DNA of 64,000 bases from Armatimonadota bacterium (GTDB lineage: Bacteria > Armatimonadota > HRBIN16), in contig BPGU01000002.1 of assembly GCA_026003195.1 (NCBI GenBank), positions 248,001 through 312,000 of the forward strand. Reading direction: 5' to 3'. The notes beneath the pieces are model-generated. The model saw only the letters and a program-made list of their open reading frames with translations. It made no database searches and was not told where the DNA came from. The position numbers and the translations under genes are program-made. Shown here in pieces: positions 1 through 8,947 of the stretch; position 1 is the first letter of the stretch, and every line of letters begins with the position of its first letter.

Positions 1-570
1 GTGTGTGTAATCGCCACGCACGCCATAACTCTGCGACAGGTCGGCGGGTCCTATCAGCAGCAAGTCCAACCCCTCCACGCTGGCGATAGCCTCAATGTCC
101 TCTACCGCTTCCTTGCGCTCTATCATCACACCCAGCAGGATTTCGCGGTTAGCCCACTGGTAGTACTCGTCCGAAAACTCCGTTCCGTAGGCAATATCCA
201 CGCTGCCACCGATTCCGCGCCAGCCCATCGGAGCGAACCGCGCCATCTGCACGAACTCCCGGGCATCTTCCCCACCCGTGCAATGCGGCAACAGCAGCCC
301 CGTCGCTCCCGCCTCCAGAGGACGGATGACGTTGTTATAACTGCCGCGAGGAATACGCACGATCGCTTCTAAACCGGTAGCGCGTGCCGCGAGCACCATC
401 TGCGACATCTGCTCCCAGGTGGTGTCCGAATGTTCCATCTCGATCCACACGCAGTCATAGCCTGCAATGCCTATCATCTCGACAATTTTCCAGTGCGGAA
501 CCGTCCACACTATGCCTACCAGTACCGGTTTGCCCCCGCGCAGCTTCTGAAGTACCTTGTTGACACGCAT
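1..570 (-). CDS. HpcH/HpaI family aldolase (3' end cut by window)
   Basis: The minus strand reads 190 codons without a stop from ATG at 570, after an AGGAGGCGAAAGGAG ribosome site. The protein has the class II pyruvate aldolase pattern: WIEMEHSD near residue 43, AIVRIPR near 69, GLLLPHC near 89, and ERKEAVEDIEAI followed by LLLIGPADLSQSYG near the cut. Family members cleave or form 2-keto-3-deoxy sugar acids or 4-hydroxy-2-oxoacids with a divalent metal held by Glu and Asp. The exact substrate cannot be read from the sequence. It is divergent from the oxidoreductase gene at 693, so the two may share a sugar-acid pathway (inference). The C-terminus lies outside the window. Confidence 0.88.
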   Translation of the reverse strand, partial: MRVNKVLQKLRGGKPVLVGIVWTVPHWKIVEMIGIAGYDCVWIEMEHSDTTWEQMSQMVLAARATGLEAIVRIPRGSYNNVIRPLEAGATGLLLPHCTGGEDAREFVQMARFAPMGWRGIGGSVDIAYGTEFSDEYYQWANREILLGVMIERKEAVEDIEAIASVEGLDLLLIGPADLSQSYGVRGDYTH

Positions 571-692
571 TTCTCCTTTCGCCTCCTGTCTGGGAGTCCT
601 CTTTCGCGCTCTTGTCTACAGCTTCCTGTTCGGGTAGGAAAGCCGCTCTTTCTGCCGAAGATTGCTTCTATCCACTCGTCAGGAGGGACGCC

Positions 693-1799
693 ATGAGTAT
701 CAGCGTTGGCATTGTGGGTGTGGGACAATTCGGCAGGCACTTTATTCGACTGTTCAAAGACCATCCCGATGTACACCGCCTCGCGCTGTGCGACCTGAAC
801 GCCGACCGTCTGGCGCACGCTGCACGCGAGTTTGGCATCGCCGAGACCTACTCCTCGCTGGACGAAATCTGTCGGAGCAACCTGGACGCCCTCGCCATCA
901 TCACGCAGCACTGGCTGCACGCGGAACAGGCGATACAGGCAATGGCATCGGGCAAACACGTGTACAGTGCAGTGCCCCCTGCCTATGCCCGTGACCCCGA
1001 GCAGACCCTGCAACTGTGTGACCGCCTGGTGGAAACCGTTCGGCGTACCGGACAAATCTACATGCTGGGCGAAACCACCTTTTTCCGCCCCGAAACCATC
1101 TTCTGCCGTCAGAAGGCACAGGAAGGGGCGTTTGGAAACTTCGTATACGCCGAAGGCGAGTACTTTCATGACATCTCGCATGGACTGTATGAGGTGTTGC
1201 GCAACCGCTGGGGCGAGCAGTTCGGCAAGGATAAAACTGGCGACCCACCCATGTATTATCCCACCCACTCCACCAGCGGAGTGGTCAGCGTCATGGGCGC
1301 ATACATGACCGAGGTCTCCGCTCAGGGATACATCTATCCCAACGATGAGTGGCACCGTCTGGATACCATCTGGGGCAACCCCTTCTGTAACGAGGTAGCC
1401 CTGTTCCGCATGAGTAACGGCGCCACCGCACGCATCTGCGAATTCCGGCGCATCGGTCACGTCGGGCGTGAGGGGTTCCGCATCTACGGCACGGAGGCGA
1501 GTTTCGAAAACGACGTTTCGGGTGCGAAGTGGGTCACCAAGCACGGCTGGGAACCGATAGACCTGAGCACCGTCGGCGAACCTTTACCCGAGCCGCTGGC
1601 AGTAGACAAGGGTGGACATGGGGGTTCTCATGCCTATCTGGTGCATGAATTTGTAGACGCCTGCAACAGGGGCAGACTGCCACGCATCCACGTCTGGGAG
1701 GCAGTAAGGTATCTGGCGCCCGGGGTGGTCGCCCACCAGTCCGCCTTACGCGATGGGGAACTGCTCAAAATCCCGGATTGGGGCGATCCGCCACAGTAG
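693..1799 (+). CDS. Gfo/Idh/MocA-type oxidoreductase, variant without the EKP motif
   Basis: This 368-residue protein starts with an NAD(P)-binding Rossmann motif (VGIVGVGQFG, residues 5-14), followed by an oxidoreductase C-terminal domain. I placed the start at ATG 693 because AGGAGGG lies 6 bases upstream; an earlier in-frame ATG at 612 has no ribosome site and adds an unrelated leader. In most family members a lysine in an EKP motif takes part in catalysis. Here the matching place reads YSAVPPAYA, so the lysine is absent and the protein may be a divergent dehydrogenase or a non-redox relative. The 3' end overlaps the convergent gene at 1765 by 35 bases. The substrate is unknown. Confidence 0.88.
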   Translation: MSISVGIVGVGQFGRHFIRLFKDHPDVHRLALCDLNADRLAHAAREFGIAETYSSLDEICRSNLDALAIITQHWLHAEQAIQAMASGKHVYSAVPPAYARDPEQTLQLCDRLVETVRRTGQIYMLGETTFFRPETIFCRQKAQEGAFGNFVYAEGEYFHDISHGLYEVLRNRWGEQFGKDKTGDPPMYYPTHSTSGVVSVMGAYMTEVSAQGYIYPNDEWHRLDTIWGNPFCNEVALFRMSNGATARICEFRRIGHVGREGFRIYGTEASFENDVSGAKWVTKHGWEPIDLSTVGEPLPEPLAVDKGGHGGSHAYLVHEFVDACNRGRLPRIHVWEAVRYLAPGVVAHQSALRDGELLKIPDWGDPPQ

Positions 1800-2130
1800 A
1801 CGCATCCAGGTACTTGACCAGCACATCGTGTGCGAGGTAATAGTGCACCGAATACTCGGCAGGACGTGAGTAGATCAGCCCTTTCGGCACAGAATGGAAG
1901 AAAAGGTCGGCGATGCGCTGGGCGTCTTCGTGGGAGATTCGCCCACCGTCCACGCGAGTGATAGAGAGATGCAACAGGTCGTCTTCGCCTTCGAACTGCA
2001 CCCGGAAGTCGCCAAGAATCGCGCCATAGCGCTCACGCCGGCTGAGCAGGATGGGCACCCCTGCTCGTGCGTCCTCGATAAGCGCTTGCAAGACCCGACG
2101 AACTTCCGGGTGCTGTGTGTTCAGCTGCAT
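1765..2130 (-). CDS. Hypothetical protein, 121 residues
   Basis: I do not recognise the family. The start at 2130 follows GGAGTAAGGAG and lies five bases after the zinc-ribbon gene ends, so the two are probably translated from one message. The sequence is soluble and mixed alpha/beta, with no signal peptide or membrane segment. It holds an acidic patch near residues 46-53 (FEGEDDLL) and a helical stretch with EDAQRIADLFF. The 3' end overlaps the 3' end of the convergent oxidoreductase by 35 bases. The strong ribosome site, operon position and uninterrupted frame support a real gene. Confidence 0.65.
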   Translation of the reverse strand: MQLNTQHPEVRRVLQALIEDARAGVPILLSRRERYGAILGDFRVQFEGEDDLLHLSITRVDGGRISHEDAQRIADLFFHSVPKGLIYSRPAEYSVHYYLAHDVLVKYLDASTVADRPNPGF

Positions 2131-2134
2131 CTCC

Positions 2135-2347
2135 TTACTCCTTCGCGTGCCCGGGCGGGCAAGGTGTACAACGACAGTGCGCCACCTTGACCTCGTTGCC
2201 CTGCGTCCATGTCATCAGCGGCTCATCAAACGTGATGGGCTCTCCGCACACCAGACAGGTAAACAGCCAGTTCGGGCTCTCCCCCATCCGGGGCTGGGAT
2301 GGCTCTGTGTTTCTGAGCCACTCACGACGCGCCAAAGTCTCCGCCAT
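2135..2347 (-). CDS. Small zinc-ribbon-like protein
   Basis: ATG at 2347 is preceded by AAAGGAGG about 10 bases upstream, which is why I prefer it to the longer reading from 2431. The 70-residue product has a CLVC pair near residue 31 and an HCRCTPC cluster near residue 57, enough cysteines and a histidine to bind one zinc ion. It has no signal or membrane segment. It sits downstream of the HtrA protease gene and just upstream of the hypothetical gene at 2130, in the same orientation. Nothing in the sequence fixes a role; protein-protein or nucleic acid binding is a generic possibility. Confidence 0.6.
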   Translation of the reverse strand: MAETLARREWLRNTEPSQPRMGESPNWLFTCLVCGEPITFDEPLMTWTQGNEVKVAHCRCTPCPPGHAKE

Positions 2348-2455
2348 CGCATCCCAACCTCCTTTCGCCAGCAGCAGCCAGGCATCGGCAAAATGCTTAG
2401 ACGGTTGGCGCGTCTCGCAGGTTTCACCCAAATCGGTATGTGCACCCCCTTTTTT

Positions 2456-3640
2456 CTAAATTCCCGGCACCGGCCGCCCAAAGCGATCGGTAGGATGGTC
2501 AGCGACACGCAGCCGCACCCTGCCCCGCTCGCTACCCCGCTGCACCAGCAGGGTGACCTCTGTGCCCGCAGGCATCGCGGCAATCATGTTCTTCAGGTCG
2601 CCCGGAGAGGTTACCTTCTTCCCGTTACATTCCAGGATCACATCGTCGATATCCAGTCCGGCAAGGTCGGCGGGGCTGTTACGGAACAGGTTCGCAACAA
2701 CGACACCCTGCACCGTCCCCTCCTCCACACGGGCGGGGATAATCCCCAACCATCCGCGCGAGACTTTGCCATCGCGCAGAAGCAGCTCCATCACCCGGCG
2801 TGCTTCATGGCTGGGAATAGCGAAGCCGATACCCACGTTGCCCCCACTCTGCGACAGGATGGCGGTATTGATTCCGACCAGCTCGCCGCGAATGTTGACC
2901 AGCGCACCGCCGGAGTTACCCGGGTTAATCGCCGCGTCGGTCTGGATGAAGTCCTCATACACCGAGATGCCCACATCGCGCCTCCCCTTCGCGCTGACGA
3001 TACCGGCGGTGACCGTCTGGCTGAGCCCATACGGGTTGCCGATAGCGAGCACCCATTCGCCGACCTCCAGCGCTCTGGAATCGCCCCACTTGATGGCAGG
3101 CAGATTGTTCGCGCGGATGCGAAGCAGGGCAAGGTCCGTTGCCGGATCGGTTCCGACGACCTGCACCTCCGAGAACTTGCGCCCGTCTGCCAGCGTCACC
3201 GAAATGCGACTGGCTCCAGCCACCACATGGTTATTGGTCAGTATCAAGCCGTCGCGACTGACGATGACGCCAGAACCCAAACTGCGTACCACTCGTTCGG
3301 GTTCACGGAACGGGATATCTTCGTCACCGAAAAAGTAGCGGAACAGCGGGTCATCAAACAGAGGTGAGCGTCTGCCGGGGATGATGGTCGCCGCGCTGAT
3401 GTTCACCACCGCGGGGGTCGCCACCTTCGCCACCGCTGCGAACGCCTCCGAGCTCGTCTTCAGCTGAGTGGAAGCCTGTTCGAAGGTAGGCAGGGTGGGC
3501 TCGGGGGGCACCGAGGCGATGCGGGTACGCGCACCCAGCCACCAGCCAACCAGCAGCGCAAGCGCCACCAGCAATACCACTATGCCGGTGCGGTGTCTTT
3601 CAGTGCGATACATCGCCAGTGTTTTCCCCTGAAGTTGCAT
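2456..3640 (-). CDS. htrA: HtrA/DegP-like trypsin-family serine protease with one PDZ domain
   Basis: The 394-residue protein has an N-terminal membrane anchor (about residues 19-36), a trypsin-like domain with the full triad (His138 in NNHVV, Asp169 in ATDLALL, Ser243 in GNSGGAL), and a single PDZ domain after about residue 290. Family members work in the periplasm or cell envelope and degrade or refold misfolded proteins. GGAGGAGGG lies 10 bases before the ATG at 3640; a second ATG at 3613 is also possible. The start overlaps the 3' end of folC by 41 bases, indicating translational coupling. Confidence 0.95.
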   Translation of the reverse strand: MQLQGKTLAMYRTERHRTGIVVLLVALALLVGWWLGARTRIASVPPEPTLPTFEQASTQLKTSSEAFAAVAKVATPAVVNISAATIIPGRRSPLFDDPLFRYFFGDEDIPFREPERVVRSLGSGVIVSRDGLILTNNHVVAGASRISVTLADGRKFSEVQVVGTDPATDLALLRIRANNLPAIKWGDSRALEVGEWVLAIGNPYGLSQTVTAGIVSAKGRRDVGISVYEDFIQTDAAINPGNSGGALVNIRGELVGINTAILSQSGGNVGIGFAIPSHEARRVMELLLRDGKVSRGWLGIIPARVEEGTVQGVVVANLFRNSPADLAGLDIDDVILECNGKKVTSPGDLKNMIAAMPAGTEVTLLVQRGSERGRVRLRVADHPTDRFGRPVPGI

Positions 3641-5003
3641 AGATAGTTCCCTCCTCCCATTGGGCTATTCGGCGAGAAGCAGACTGCCACCTCTCTACCG
3701 GTACCTCTCCGACCACGTAAAAACTACCCGTCACGCATACCAGGTCGTCTGCCTGCGCCACGCTCATCGCGCGCTCTACCGCTTCCGGCACAGAAGGAAT
3801 CACGTCGTATGGGGGCAGGTTCACCGTAGACGCTTCGGGAAGGTCCGTCGCCGGGCGTCCGCGGGGGTCGCTGGGCTGGGTAAAGATGATATGCGAAGCC
3901 AGAGGCGCCAGCGTATCAATCACAGCCCGCGGGTCGTGTCCCCTGGTCATTCCCAGCACCAGTATCAGCCTGCGATAGCGGAAGGTATCCTGTATCGCCT
4001 GAGCCAGACACTGGGCGGCACTGACGTTATGCGCTCCGTCCAGCAACAGCGTTGGGGAACGCCTGACAATCTGCATCCTGCCTGGCAAGGTGGCATGTTC
4101 GAGCCCGATGCGAATAGCGCTTTCCGGCACCTCTACGCGATAGGCGTGTTGCAGCGCCTCGATAGCCGCGATGGCAACCGCGGCGTTGGAGCATTGATGC
4201 TTGCCCAGCAGACGCAAACTGAGATGGCGATACACCCCGTCTGTGGTACGAACCGACACCCTCTGCCGCATGCGGTATACTCCTTCATCCTGCCAGTGCA
4301 CCGTCCGCACAGGCGGCGGAACCACCATTCGCTCCGGCTTCACCTCCGTCAGGGGCACACCAGCTCGTTGCGCGTGTTCACGAATGACCTCTAGAGGCTC
4401 CTCCTCAGTCACTCCAGTCACCACCGGTGCGCAGGGCTTGATAATGCCCGCCTTCTCCGCGGCGATTTTGCCCAGAGTGTCTCCCAGCCTGTCCATGTGA
4501 TCCCAGCCGATGGAAGTAATCACGCTAACCAGCGGGCGTACCACGTTGGTAGCGTCCAGCCTGCCGCCTAACCCCACCTCCACCACTGCGAAGTCCACCC
4601 TCTGCTCGGCAAAACAGCTGAAGCCAACCGCCGTTTTGAGTTCGAACTCCGTCACCTGCCCCAGTGGCGTCTGCGCCAGCTCCTCGATGTGTGGCTTGAT
4701 CCACGTCACCAGCCGCGCGAAGTCCGCTTCGGGAATCATATAGCCGTTCACCTGAATACGCTCGCGCAGATTGAAGACGTACGGCGACAGGTACAGTCCC
4801 ACCTTGTAGCCTGCCGCCTGTAAAATGGTAGCGATGAACGTGCTGGTAGAGCCCTTGCCGTTTGTTCCCGCCACGTGGATAACGCGCAGCTGATGGTGAG
4901 GATTCCCCAATCGCTCCAGCAAAGCTTCGAACCGTTCGTTGCCCAGCTTGATGCCGAAGCGTTTTAAGCCCTGCATATACATCACGGCACGCGAGTAGTC
5001 CAT
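3600..5003 (-). CDS. folC: Bifunctional folylpolyglutamate/dihydrofolate synthase
   Basis: The enzyme adds glutamate to dihydropteroate and to tetrahydrofolates, keeping folates inside the cell. Its 467 residues match the usual family length. The Mur-ligase P-loop HVAGTNGKGSTS lies near residue 43, the SPYV folate-loop region near 72, and the C-terminal Mur domain carries LLDGAHNVSAA. The gene is 33 bases downstream of the MFS transporter gene and overlaps htrA, so it probably belongs to one leftward transcript. Nothing looks damaged. Confidence 0.95.
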   Translation of the reverse strand: MDYSRAVMYMQGLKRFGIKLGNERFEALLERLGNPHHQLRVIHVAGTNGKGSTSTFIATILQAAGYKVGLYLSPYVFNLRERIQVNGYMIPEADFARLVTWIKPHIEELAQTPLGQVTEFELKTAVGFSCFAEQRVDFAVVEVGLGGRLDATNVVRPLVSVITSIGWDHMDRLGDTLGKIAAEKAGIIKPCAPVVTGVTEEEPLEVIREHAQRAGVPLTEVKPERMVVPPPVRTVHWQDEGVYRMRQRVSVRTTDGVYRHLSLRLLGKHQCSNAAVAIAAIEALQHAYRVEVPESAIRIGLEHATLPGRMQIVRRSPTLLLDGAHNVSAAQCLAQAIQDTFRYRRLILVLGMTRGHDPRAVIDTLAPLASHIIFTQPSDPRGRPATDLPEASTVNLPPYDVIPSVPEAVERAMSVAQADDLVCVTGSFYVVGEVPVERWQSASRRIAQWEEGTIYATSGENTGDVSH

Positions 5004-5036
5004 CCGATCCCCTTCCCTGCTGACCAGATTTCGATA

Positions 5037-6284
5037 TCACACCGCTGGCAGCTGGCGCACATCACGGCGCGCGGCAGTCACACCCACCGCCACCGCACAT
5101 ACCAGAGCGCCGGTTACCACTGCCGCGGTCGCTGTCCATTGCGAGGCTATCCAGCCCATGAGCAAATTGCCAAAGGGAGCCAGCCCCATGAGCGCAAAAA
5201 CGTGCAACGACATCGTGCGTCCCCGCAGATGCTCTGGGCTGAGAGACTGCAAAAGCGCGTTGATGGATCCCAGCGTGCTCACCGCAGAGCCGCCGACCAG
5301 CACCAGGCAAGCGAGCGATAGCAGGTAACTGCGCGACAGGGCAAACAACATCAAGCCCGTACACAACCCTGTCGCCGCTGTCATCACCACTCTTCCCCGC
5401 GGAACAGTGCCTGCCACCCTCGCCAGGGTGAGCGCGCCCATCAATGCGCCAAAACCCGTCGCTGAAAACAGATTGCCTAACCCCTGTTTGCCCACCTGGA
5501 GAACATCGCGCGCAAACACGGGCATCAGCGTCGTGTAGGACATGGCAAAAATGCTCAGCGCGCAATCCAGAAGCACCAGCGTTCTGAGTAAGCCGTCGCG
5601 ATAAACGTATTCTAACCCCTCTTTCAGCTCCGACCACATCGAGAGACGCTCCACAGAACCCCGACTGGGCGTTGCAGGTATCCGCAGAAGGGCGAGAATA
5701 ATTCCCAGATAGCTCACCGCATTGACCAGAAAACACCACCCCGCATTCATCATCTCGATCAGTTTACCCGCGATGGCGGGACCCAGAATACGCGCGGTGT
5801 TGAATGCGGCGGAGTTCATGGCTACGCCTACGGTGACGAACTGCGCACCCACCAGGTCCATGACCATCGCCTGTCTGGCAGGAGCATCTACCGCATTGAC
5901 CAAACCGTTCAGCGCAGCGACGAGCGCAATATGCCAGAACTGCACCCGTCCGGTCAGGATCAGCACCGCCAGCACGAAAGCATTGATCGCAAACAGTGCC
6001 TGTGTGGTGATGACCAGCCTTCGTTTTTCGAAGCGGTCGGCAACGACCCCACCGAACAGGCTGAACAGCGTCGTCGGCAGCGATCCCACAAAACCCAGCA
6101 ACCCCAGAAGGAGCTCACTGTTGGTGATTTCATACACCACCCATCCCTGAGCCACCGTTTGCATCCAGCTCCCGAGGAAAGAGACAAACGCCCCAATCCA
6201 GTAGGAGCGATAGACGCTATTGTGCCAGAGCGCAACAGCAGAAGGGGGTGAATAGTCAGAGTTGTCTTCCCTATGCCGTCTCAT
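5037..6284 (-). CDS. Major facilitator superfamily exporter (MFS_3/EntS-like)
   Basis: The 415-residue protein has about 12 hydrophobic segments. It begins with the pattern of the MFS_3 branch (YRSYWIGAFVSFLGSWMQTV), and GGVVADRFEKRR matches the loop 2-3 signature. Relatives export siderophores, macrolides or other small molecules by proton antiport; the cargo here is unknown. The ATG at 6284 has no clear Shine-Dalgarno sequence, and a TAAAAT hexamer sits only 8 bases upstream, so the message may have a very short leader. It heads the leftward series MFS-folC-htrA. Confidence 0.88.
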   Translation of the reverse strand: MRRHREDNSDYSPPSAVALWHNSVYRSYWIGAFVSFLGSWMQTVAQGWVVYEITNSELLLGLLGFVGSLPTTLFSLFGGVVADRFEKRRLVITTQALFAINAFVLAVLILTGRVQFWHIALVAALNGLVNAVDAPARQAMVMDLVGAQFVTVGVAMNSAAFNTARILGPAIAGKLIEMMNAGWCFLVNAVSYLGIILALLRIPATPSRGSVERLSMWSELKEGLEYVYRDGLLRTLVLLDCALSIFAMSYTTLMPVFARDVLQVGKQGLGNLFSATGFGALMGALTLARVAGTVPRGRVVMTAATGLCTGLMLFALSRSYLLSLACLVLVGGSAVSTLGSINALLQSLSPEHLRGRTMSLHVFALMGLAPFGNLLMGWIASQWTATAAVVTGALVCAVAVGVTAARRDVRQLPAV

Positions 6285-6346
6285 ACGCTATCATTTTATC
6301 ACGCGAGTTTCGTACGGGGCAACCCGAACAAAGAATCTTGCACAGC

Positions 6347-6375
6347 TTGCTCGTGAGCGAAGGATATGGTATTGT
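6347..6375 (+). promoter_or_regulatory. Candidate sigma70-type promoter of the hydrogenase operon
   Basis: TTGCTC (6347-6352) and TATTGT (6370-6375) are 17 bases apart, in the right orientation and about 90 bases before hydB. Both hexamers are imperfect, so this is a candidate only. Confidence 0.4.
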
Positions 6376-6381
6376 ACTTGT

Positions 6382-6394
6382 TGAAGTAACTTCA
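6382..6394. promoter_or_regulatory. Perfect 13-bp palindrome in the hydrogenase leader
   Basis: TGAAGTAACTTCA is a perfect inverted repeat with a single central base. It lies 6 bases after the candidate -10 element, near the expected transcription start, where a repressor would bind. It does not match the FNR or CRP consensus. The binding protein is unknown. Confidence 0.35.
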
Positions 6395-6464
6395 GTAAAG
6401 ATATCTTCTCACTTTGAACCTGTTCGTAGGATACGGCAGACTCTTTTGCTGGAGGAAATCGCCG

Positions 6465-7649
6465 ATGCCACAGTCGGGTGCTGGCACAGAACACCGATGG
6501 ACACTGCCTGCTGCAGAGTTCCAGCAACTGCTGGACAACCTGCTGCGACACGGTTATGAGGTTATCGCCCCCATCCTGCAGGATGATGCCCTCGTGCTCG
6601 AACCGATAGAGTCGGTCAACGACCTGCCCGTTGGCTTGACGGATGAGCAGAGAGCCGCCGTTTACCGGGTGAAGCGGCGCGCGGATAAGACCTTCTTCGG
6701 TTATGCGGTCGGACCACGTTCGTGGAAACACTACCTGTATCCTCCCTATCTGCGACTGTGGCAGGCAAAGCGAAACGGCGACGGAGGTTTCGAGGTCATT
6801 CCCGAACAGGATGAGGCGCCTCGCTACGCCTTTCTTGGTGTACGCGCCTGTGAGCTGGCAGCCATAGCCATACAGGACAGGTTGTTCCTCGGCGAAGAGC
6901 ATCGCGACCACTTCTATGCGCGACGACGTGAGAACGCCTTGCTGATAGCCGTGCACTGCACGCACCCTGCAACGAACTGTTTCTGCACCTCTCTGGGAAC
7001 CGGACCGCGTGCTCAGGGTGGCTTCGACCTGGCACTGACCGAAGTGATAGACAGTAATGAGCACTTTTTCGTGATAGAGGTCGGCAGTGAGCGGGGCTTG
7101 GCGGTGCTGGAGGGCGTCCCCGTTCAACCGGCTACCGACGAACAGTGGCAGCAAGCACAAGAGGCGGTGGAGAACGCTGCCAGACGCATTCTCAAGCGAC
7201 TGGACACCACCGACCTCAAAGACCTGCTTTACCGTCATCTGGACAGCCCGCACTGGGAGGAGGTAGCCAAACGTTGCCTGACCTGCTCGAACTGCACGAT
7301 GGTGTGCCCCACCTGTTTCTGCCATACGGTGGAAGACGTGACCAATCTGCAGGGAACTGTTGCGGAACGATGGCGCAAATGGGACTCTTGCTTCCATGTG
7401 GATTTCTCCTACATCCACGGTAGCCCCGTGCGGGTCTCCGAATCCTCACGCTATCGCCAGTGGATCACGCACAAGCTGGCATCCTGGCAGGACCAGTTTG
7501 GCGTGATCGGTTGCGTTGGATGCGGGCGGTGTATCACCTGGTGCCCTGTGGGAATAGATATCACTGAAGAGGTACGGGTCTTGCGACGGAGCGAGGAGGG
7601 CAAAGTTGCCCAGACATCACCAAAGGAGGAGAGCCATGCGAACACTTGA
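6465..7649 (+). CDS. hydB: [NiFe]-hydrogenase beta subunit, 4Fe-4S protein (HydB/AsrA-like)
   Basis: This subunit passes electrons between the FAD subunit and the hydrogenase module. The 394-residue product has [10 protein letters not shown] in its middle, then two ferredoxin-like cluster motifs, [14 protein letters not shown] and [16 protein letters not shown], in the C-terminal third. This is the arrangement of sulfhydrogenase beta subunits and of anaerobic sulfite reductase subunit A. I chose ATG 6465 because GGAGGAAA lies just upstream; the open frame extends back to 6414. Its 3' end overlaps the next gene by 14 bases. The operon order with gamma, small and large subunits fits a group 3b hydrogenase. 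Confidence 0.92.
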   Translation: MPQSGAGTEHRWTLPAAEFQQLLDNLLRHGYEVIAPILQDDALVLEPIESVNDLPVGLTDEQRAAVYRVKRRADKTFFGYAVGPRSWKHYLYPPYLRLWQAKRNGDGGFEVIPEQDEAPRYAFLGVRACELAAIAIQDRLFLGEEHRDHFYARRRENALLIAVHCTHPATNCFCTSLGTGPRAQGGFDLALTEVIDSNEHFFVIEVGSERGLAVLEGVPVQPATDEQWQQAQEAVENAARRILKRLDTTDLKDLLYRHLDSPHWEEVAKRCLTCSNCTMVCPTCFCHTVEDVTNLQGTVAERWRKWDSCFHVDFSYIHGSPVRVSESSRYRQWITHKLASWQDQFGVIGCVGCGRCITWCPVGIDITEEVRVLRRSEEGKVAQTSPKEESHANT

Positions 7650-8097
7650 GACCATCCTTGCCGAACATCCCTTTTTCGCCGGGCTGGAGAAACGACATCT
7701 GGAAGTGCTCACTGGTTGCGCCTCGAACGCGCTCTTCCAGGAAGGGCAAATCATCTTCCATGAAGGGGAGCAAGCCAATGAGTTCTATCTCATCCGCGAA
7801 GGCAGGGTCGCTCTGGAGATACATGCTGCGGGCGTGGGCACCGTGACCATCCAAACGCTGAACGCAGGGGACATCCTGGGATGGTCCTGGCTGGTACCGC
7901 CCTATCGCTGGCATTTTGACGCCCGTGCAGTAGAGCCCACCCGGGCTATCGTTCTGGACGGAGAGTGTCTGCGCCGAAAGTGTGAGCAAGACCACGACCT
8001 GGGCTACGAGCTGCTGAAGCGGTTCGCTGAGATTATTACCCAGAGGCTTCAGGCAACCCGCCTGCAGCTGCTGGACGTTTACAGCGCCAGAAGATAG
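7636..8097 (+). CDS. Stand-alone cyclic-nucleotide-binding-domain protein in the hydrogenase operon
   Basis: The 153-residue protein is a single Crp/Fnr-type cNMP-binding beta roll followed by a helical tail. It has a [17 protein letters not shown] pattern near residues 42-58, but no helix-turn-helix follows, so it cannot act like CRP on DNA by itself. ATG 7636 follows AAAGGAGGAGAGCC, and it overlaps hydB. Such proteins recur in bacterial group 3b hydrogenase operons (family knowledge). It may gate the complex in response to a nucleotide or redox cue, which is inference. The classical phosphate-binding Arg of CRP is not clearly present, so the ligand is uncertain. Confidence 0.85.
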   Translation: MRTLETILAEHPFFAGLEKRHLEVLTGCASNALFQEGQIIFHEGEQANEFYLIREGRVALEIHAAGVGTVTIQTLNAGDILGWSWLVPPYRWHFDARAVEPTRAIVLDGECLRRKCEQDHDLGYELLKRFAEIITQRLQATRLQLLDVYSARR

Positions 8098-8123
8098 GTA
8101 CATCACGCAGAGGGGGCATTCGG

Positions 8124-8945
8124 ATGACGATGGTTCCACGTCCTTTCCGGGTACAGCAAGTGAGGCATGAGACGCACGATACCTTTACTCTCGAACTAGA
8201 GCCGGTAAAGGGAGCAGATAGTTTCGCCTTTCAACCGGGGCAGTTTAACATGCTCTACGTGTTCGGCGTGGGGGAGATACCCATCTCCATCAGTAGCGAC
8301 CCCACCAACCCGCGCACCCTCATGCACACCACGCGCGAGGTGGGCACTGTGACCAAGGCAATGGGAAAACTCAAACGCGGGGATGTTATCGGGGTACGAG
8401 GTCCCTTCGGCACCCCGTGGCCCGTCGAGCAGGCAGAAGGTGCGGATGTGGTAATTGTGGCAGGTGGTATCGGTCTTGCACCGCTGCGCTCTGCACTGTA
8501 TCAGATGCTTGCCCACCGCGACCGCTATGAGAAAATCGTCTTGCTCTATGGAACACGCACACCCAACGACATCCTCTACAAGCGCGAACTGCAAAGATGG
8601 CGCTCCCAGTTCGACCTGGAAGTTCACATTACGGTGGACCGAGCGATGGGGGGGTGGCGAAGCAACGTGGGGGTGGTCACTTCGCTGATACCCCGTGCGC
8701 CCTTCGACGCCCGCAACTCGGTGGCACTGGTGTGCGGTCCTGAAATCATGATGCGGTTCACCGTACTGGAACTGCAGCGACGAGGCGTTCCACCCTCGCA
8801 AATCTACATCTCGATGGAACGCAACATGAAGTGTGGTACAGGTATCTGCGGGCACTGCCAGTTTGGTCCTTACTTCGTCTGCAAAGACGGTCCGGTGTTC
8901 CGCTATGACCAGGTGCAACATCTTTTTGAGAGACGGGAGATATAG
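8124..8945 (+). CDS. hydG: [NiFe]-hydrogenase gamma subunit, FAD/NAD(P)-binding reductase
   Basis: This ferredoxin-NADP reductase-like subunit links H2 oxidation or evolution to NAD(P)H. The 273 residues show an FAD-binding barrel ([20 protein letters not shown], around 35-55), an NAD(P)-binding site ([14 protein letters not shown] near 112), and a C-terminal 2Fe-2S-type cysteine set: CGTGICGHC and a later FVC. AGGGGG precedes the ATG. The gene lies between the cNMP-binding protein and the small subunit in one orientation, as expected for sulfhydrogenase-type operons. No key residue looks missing. Confidence 0.93.
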   Translation: MTMVPRPFRVQQVRHETHDTFTLELEPVKGADSFAFQPGQFNMLYVFGVGEIPISISSDPTNPRTLMHTTREVGTVTKAMGKLKRGDVIGVRGPFGTPWPVEQAEGADVVIVAGGIGLAPLRSALYQMLAHRDRYEKIVLLYGTRTPNDILYKRELQRWRSQFDLEVHITVDRAMGGWRSNVGVVTSLIPRAPFDARNSVALVCGPEIMMRFTVLELQRRGVPPSQIYISMERNMKCGTGICGHCQFGPYFVCKDGPVFRYDQVQHLFERREI

Positions 8946-8947
8946 TG

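Noticed and set aside
516-1544. Long minus-strand open frame (342 codons)
   Set aside because: It lies opposite the well-supported oxidoreductase gene, has no family pattern or ribosome site, and is a high-GC shadow.
2051-3367. Long plus-strand open frame (438 codons) opposite htrA
   Set aside because: The protein is rich in His, Arg and Pro without motifs, while htrA on the other strand is complete with its catalytic triad.
6291-7418. Minus-strand frame of 375 codons opposite hydB
   Set aside because: It has no homology-like pattern and overlaps the cysteine motifs of hydB, which must be coding.
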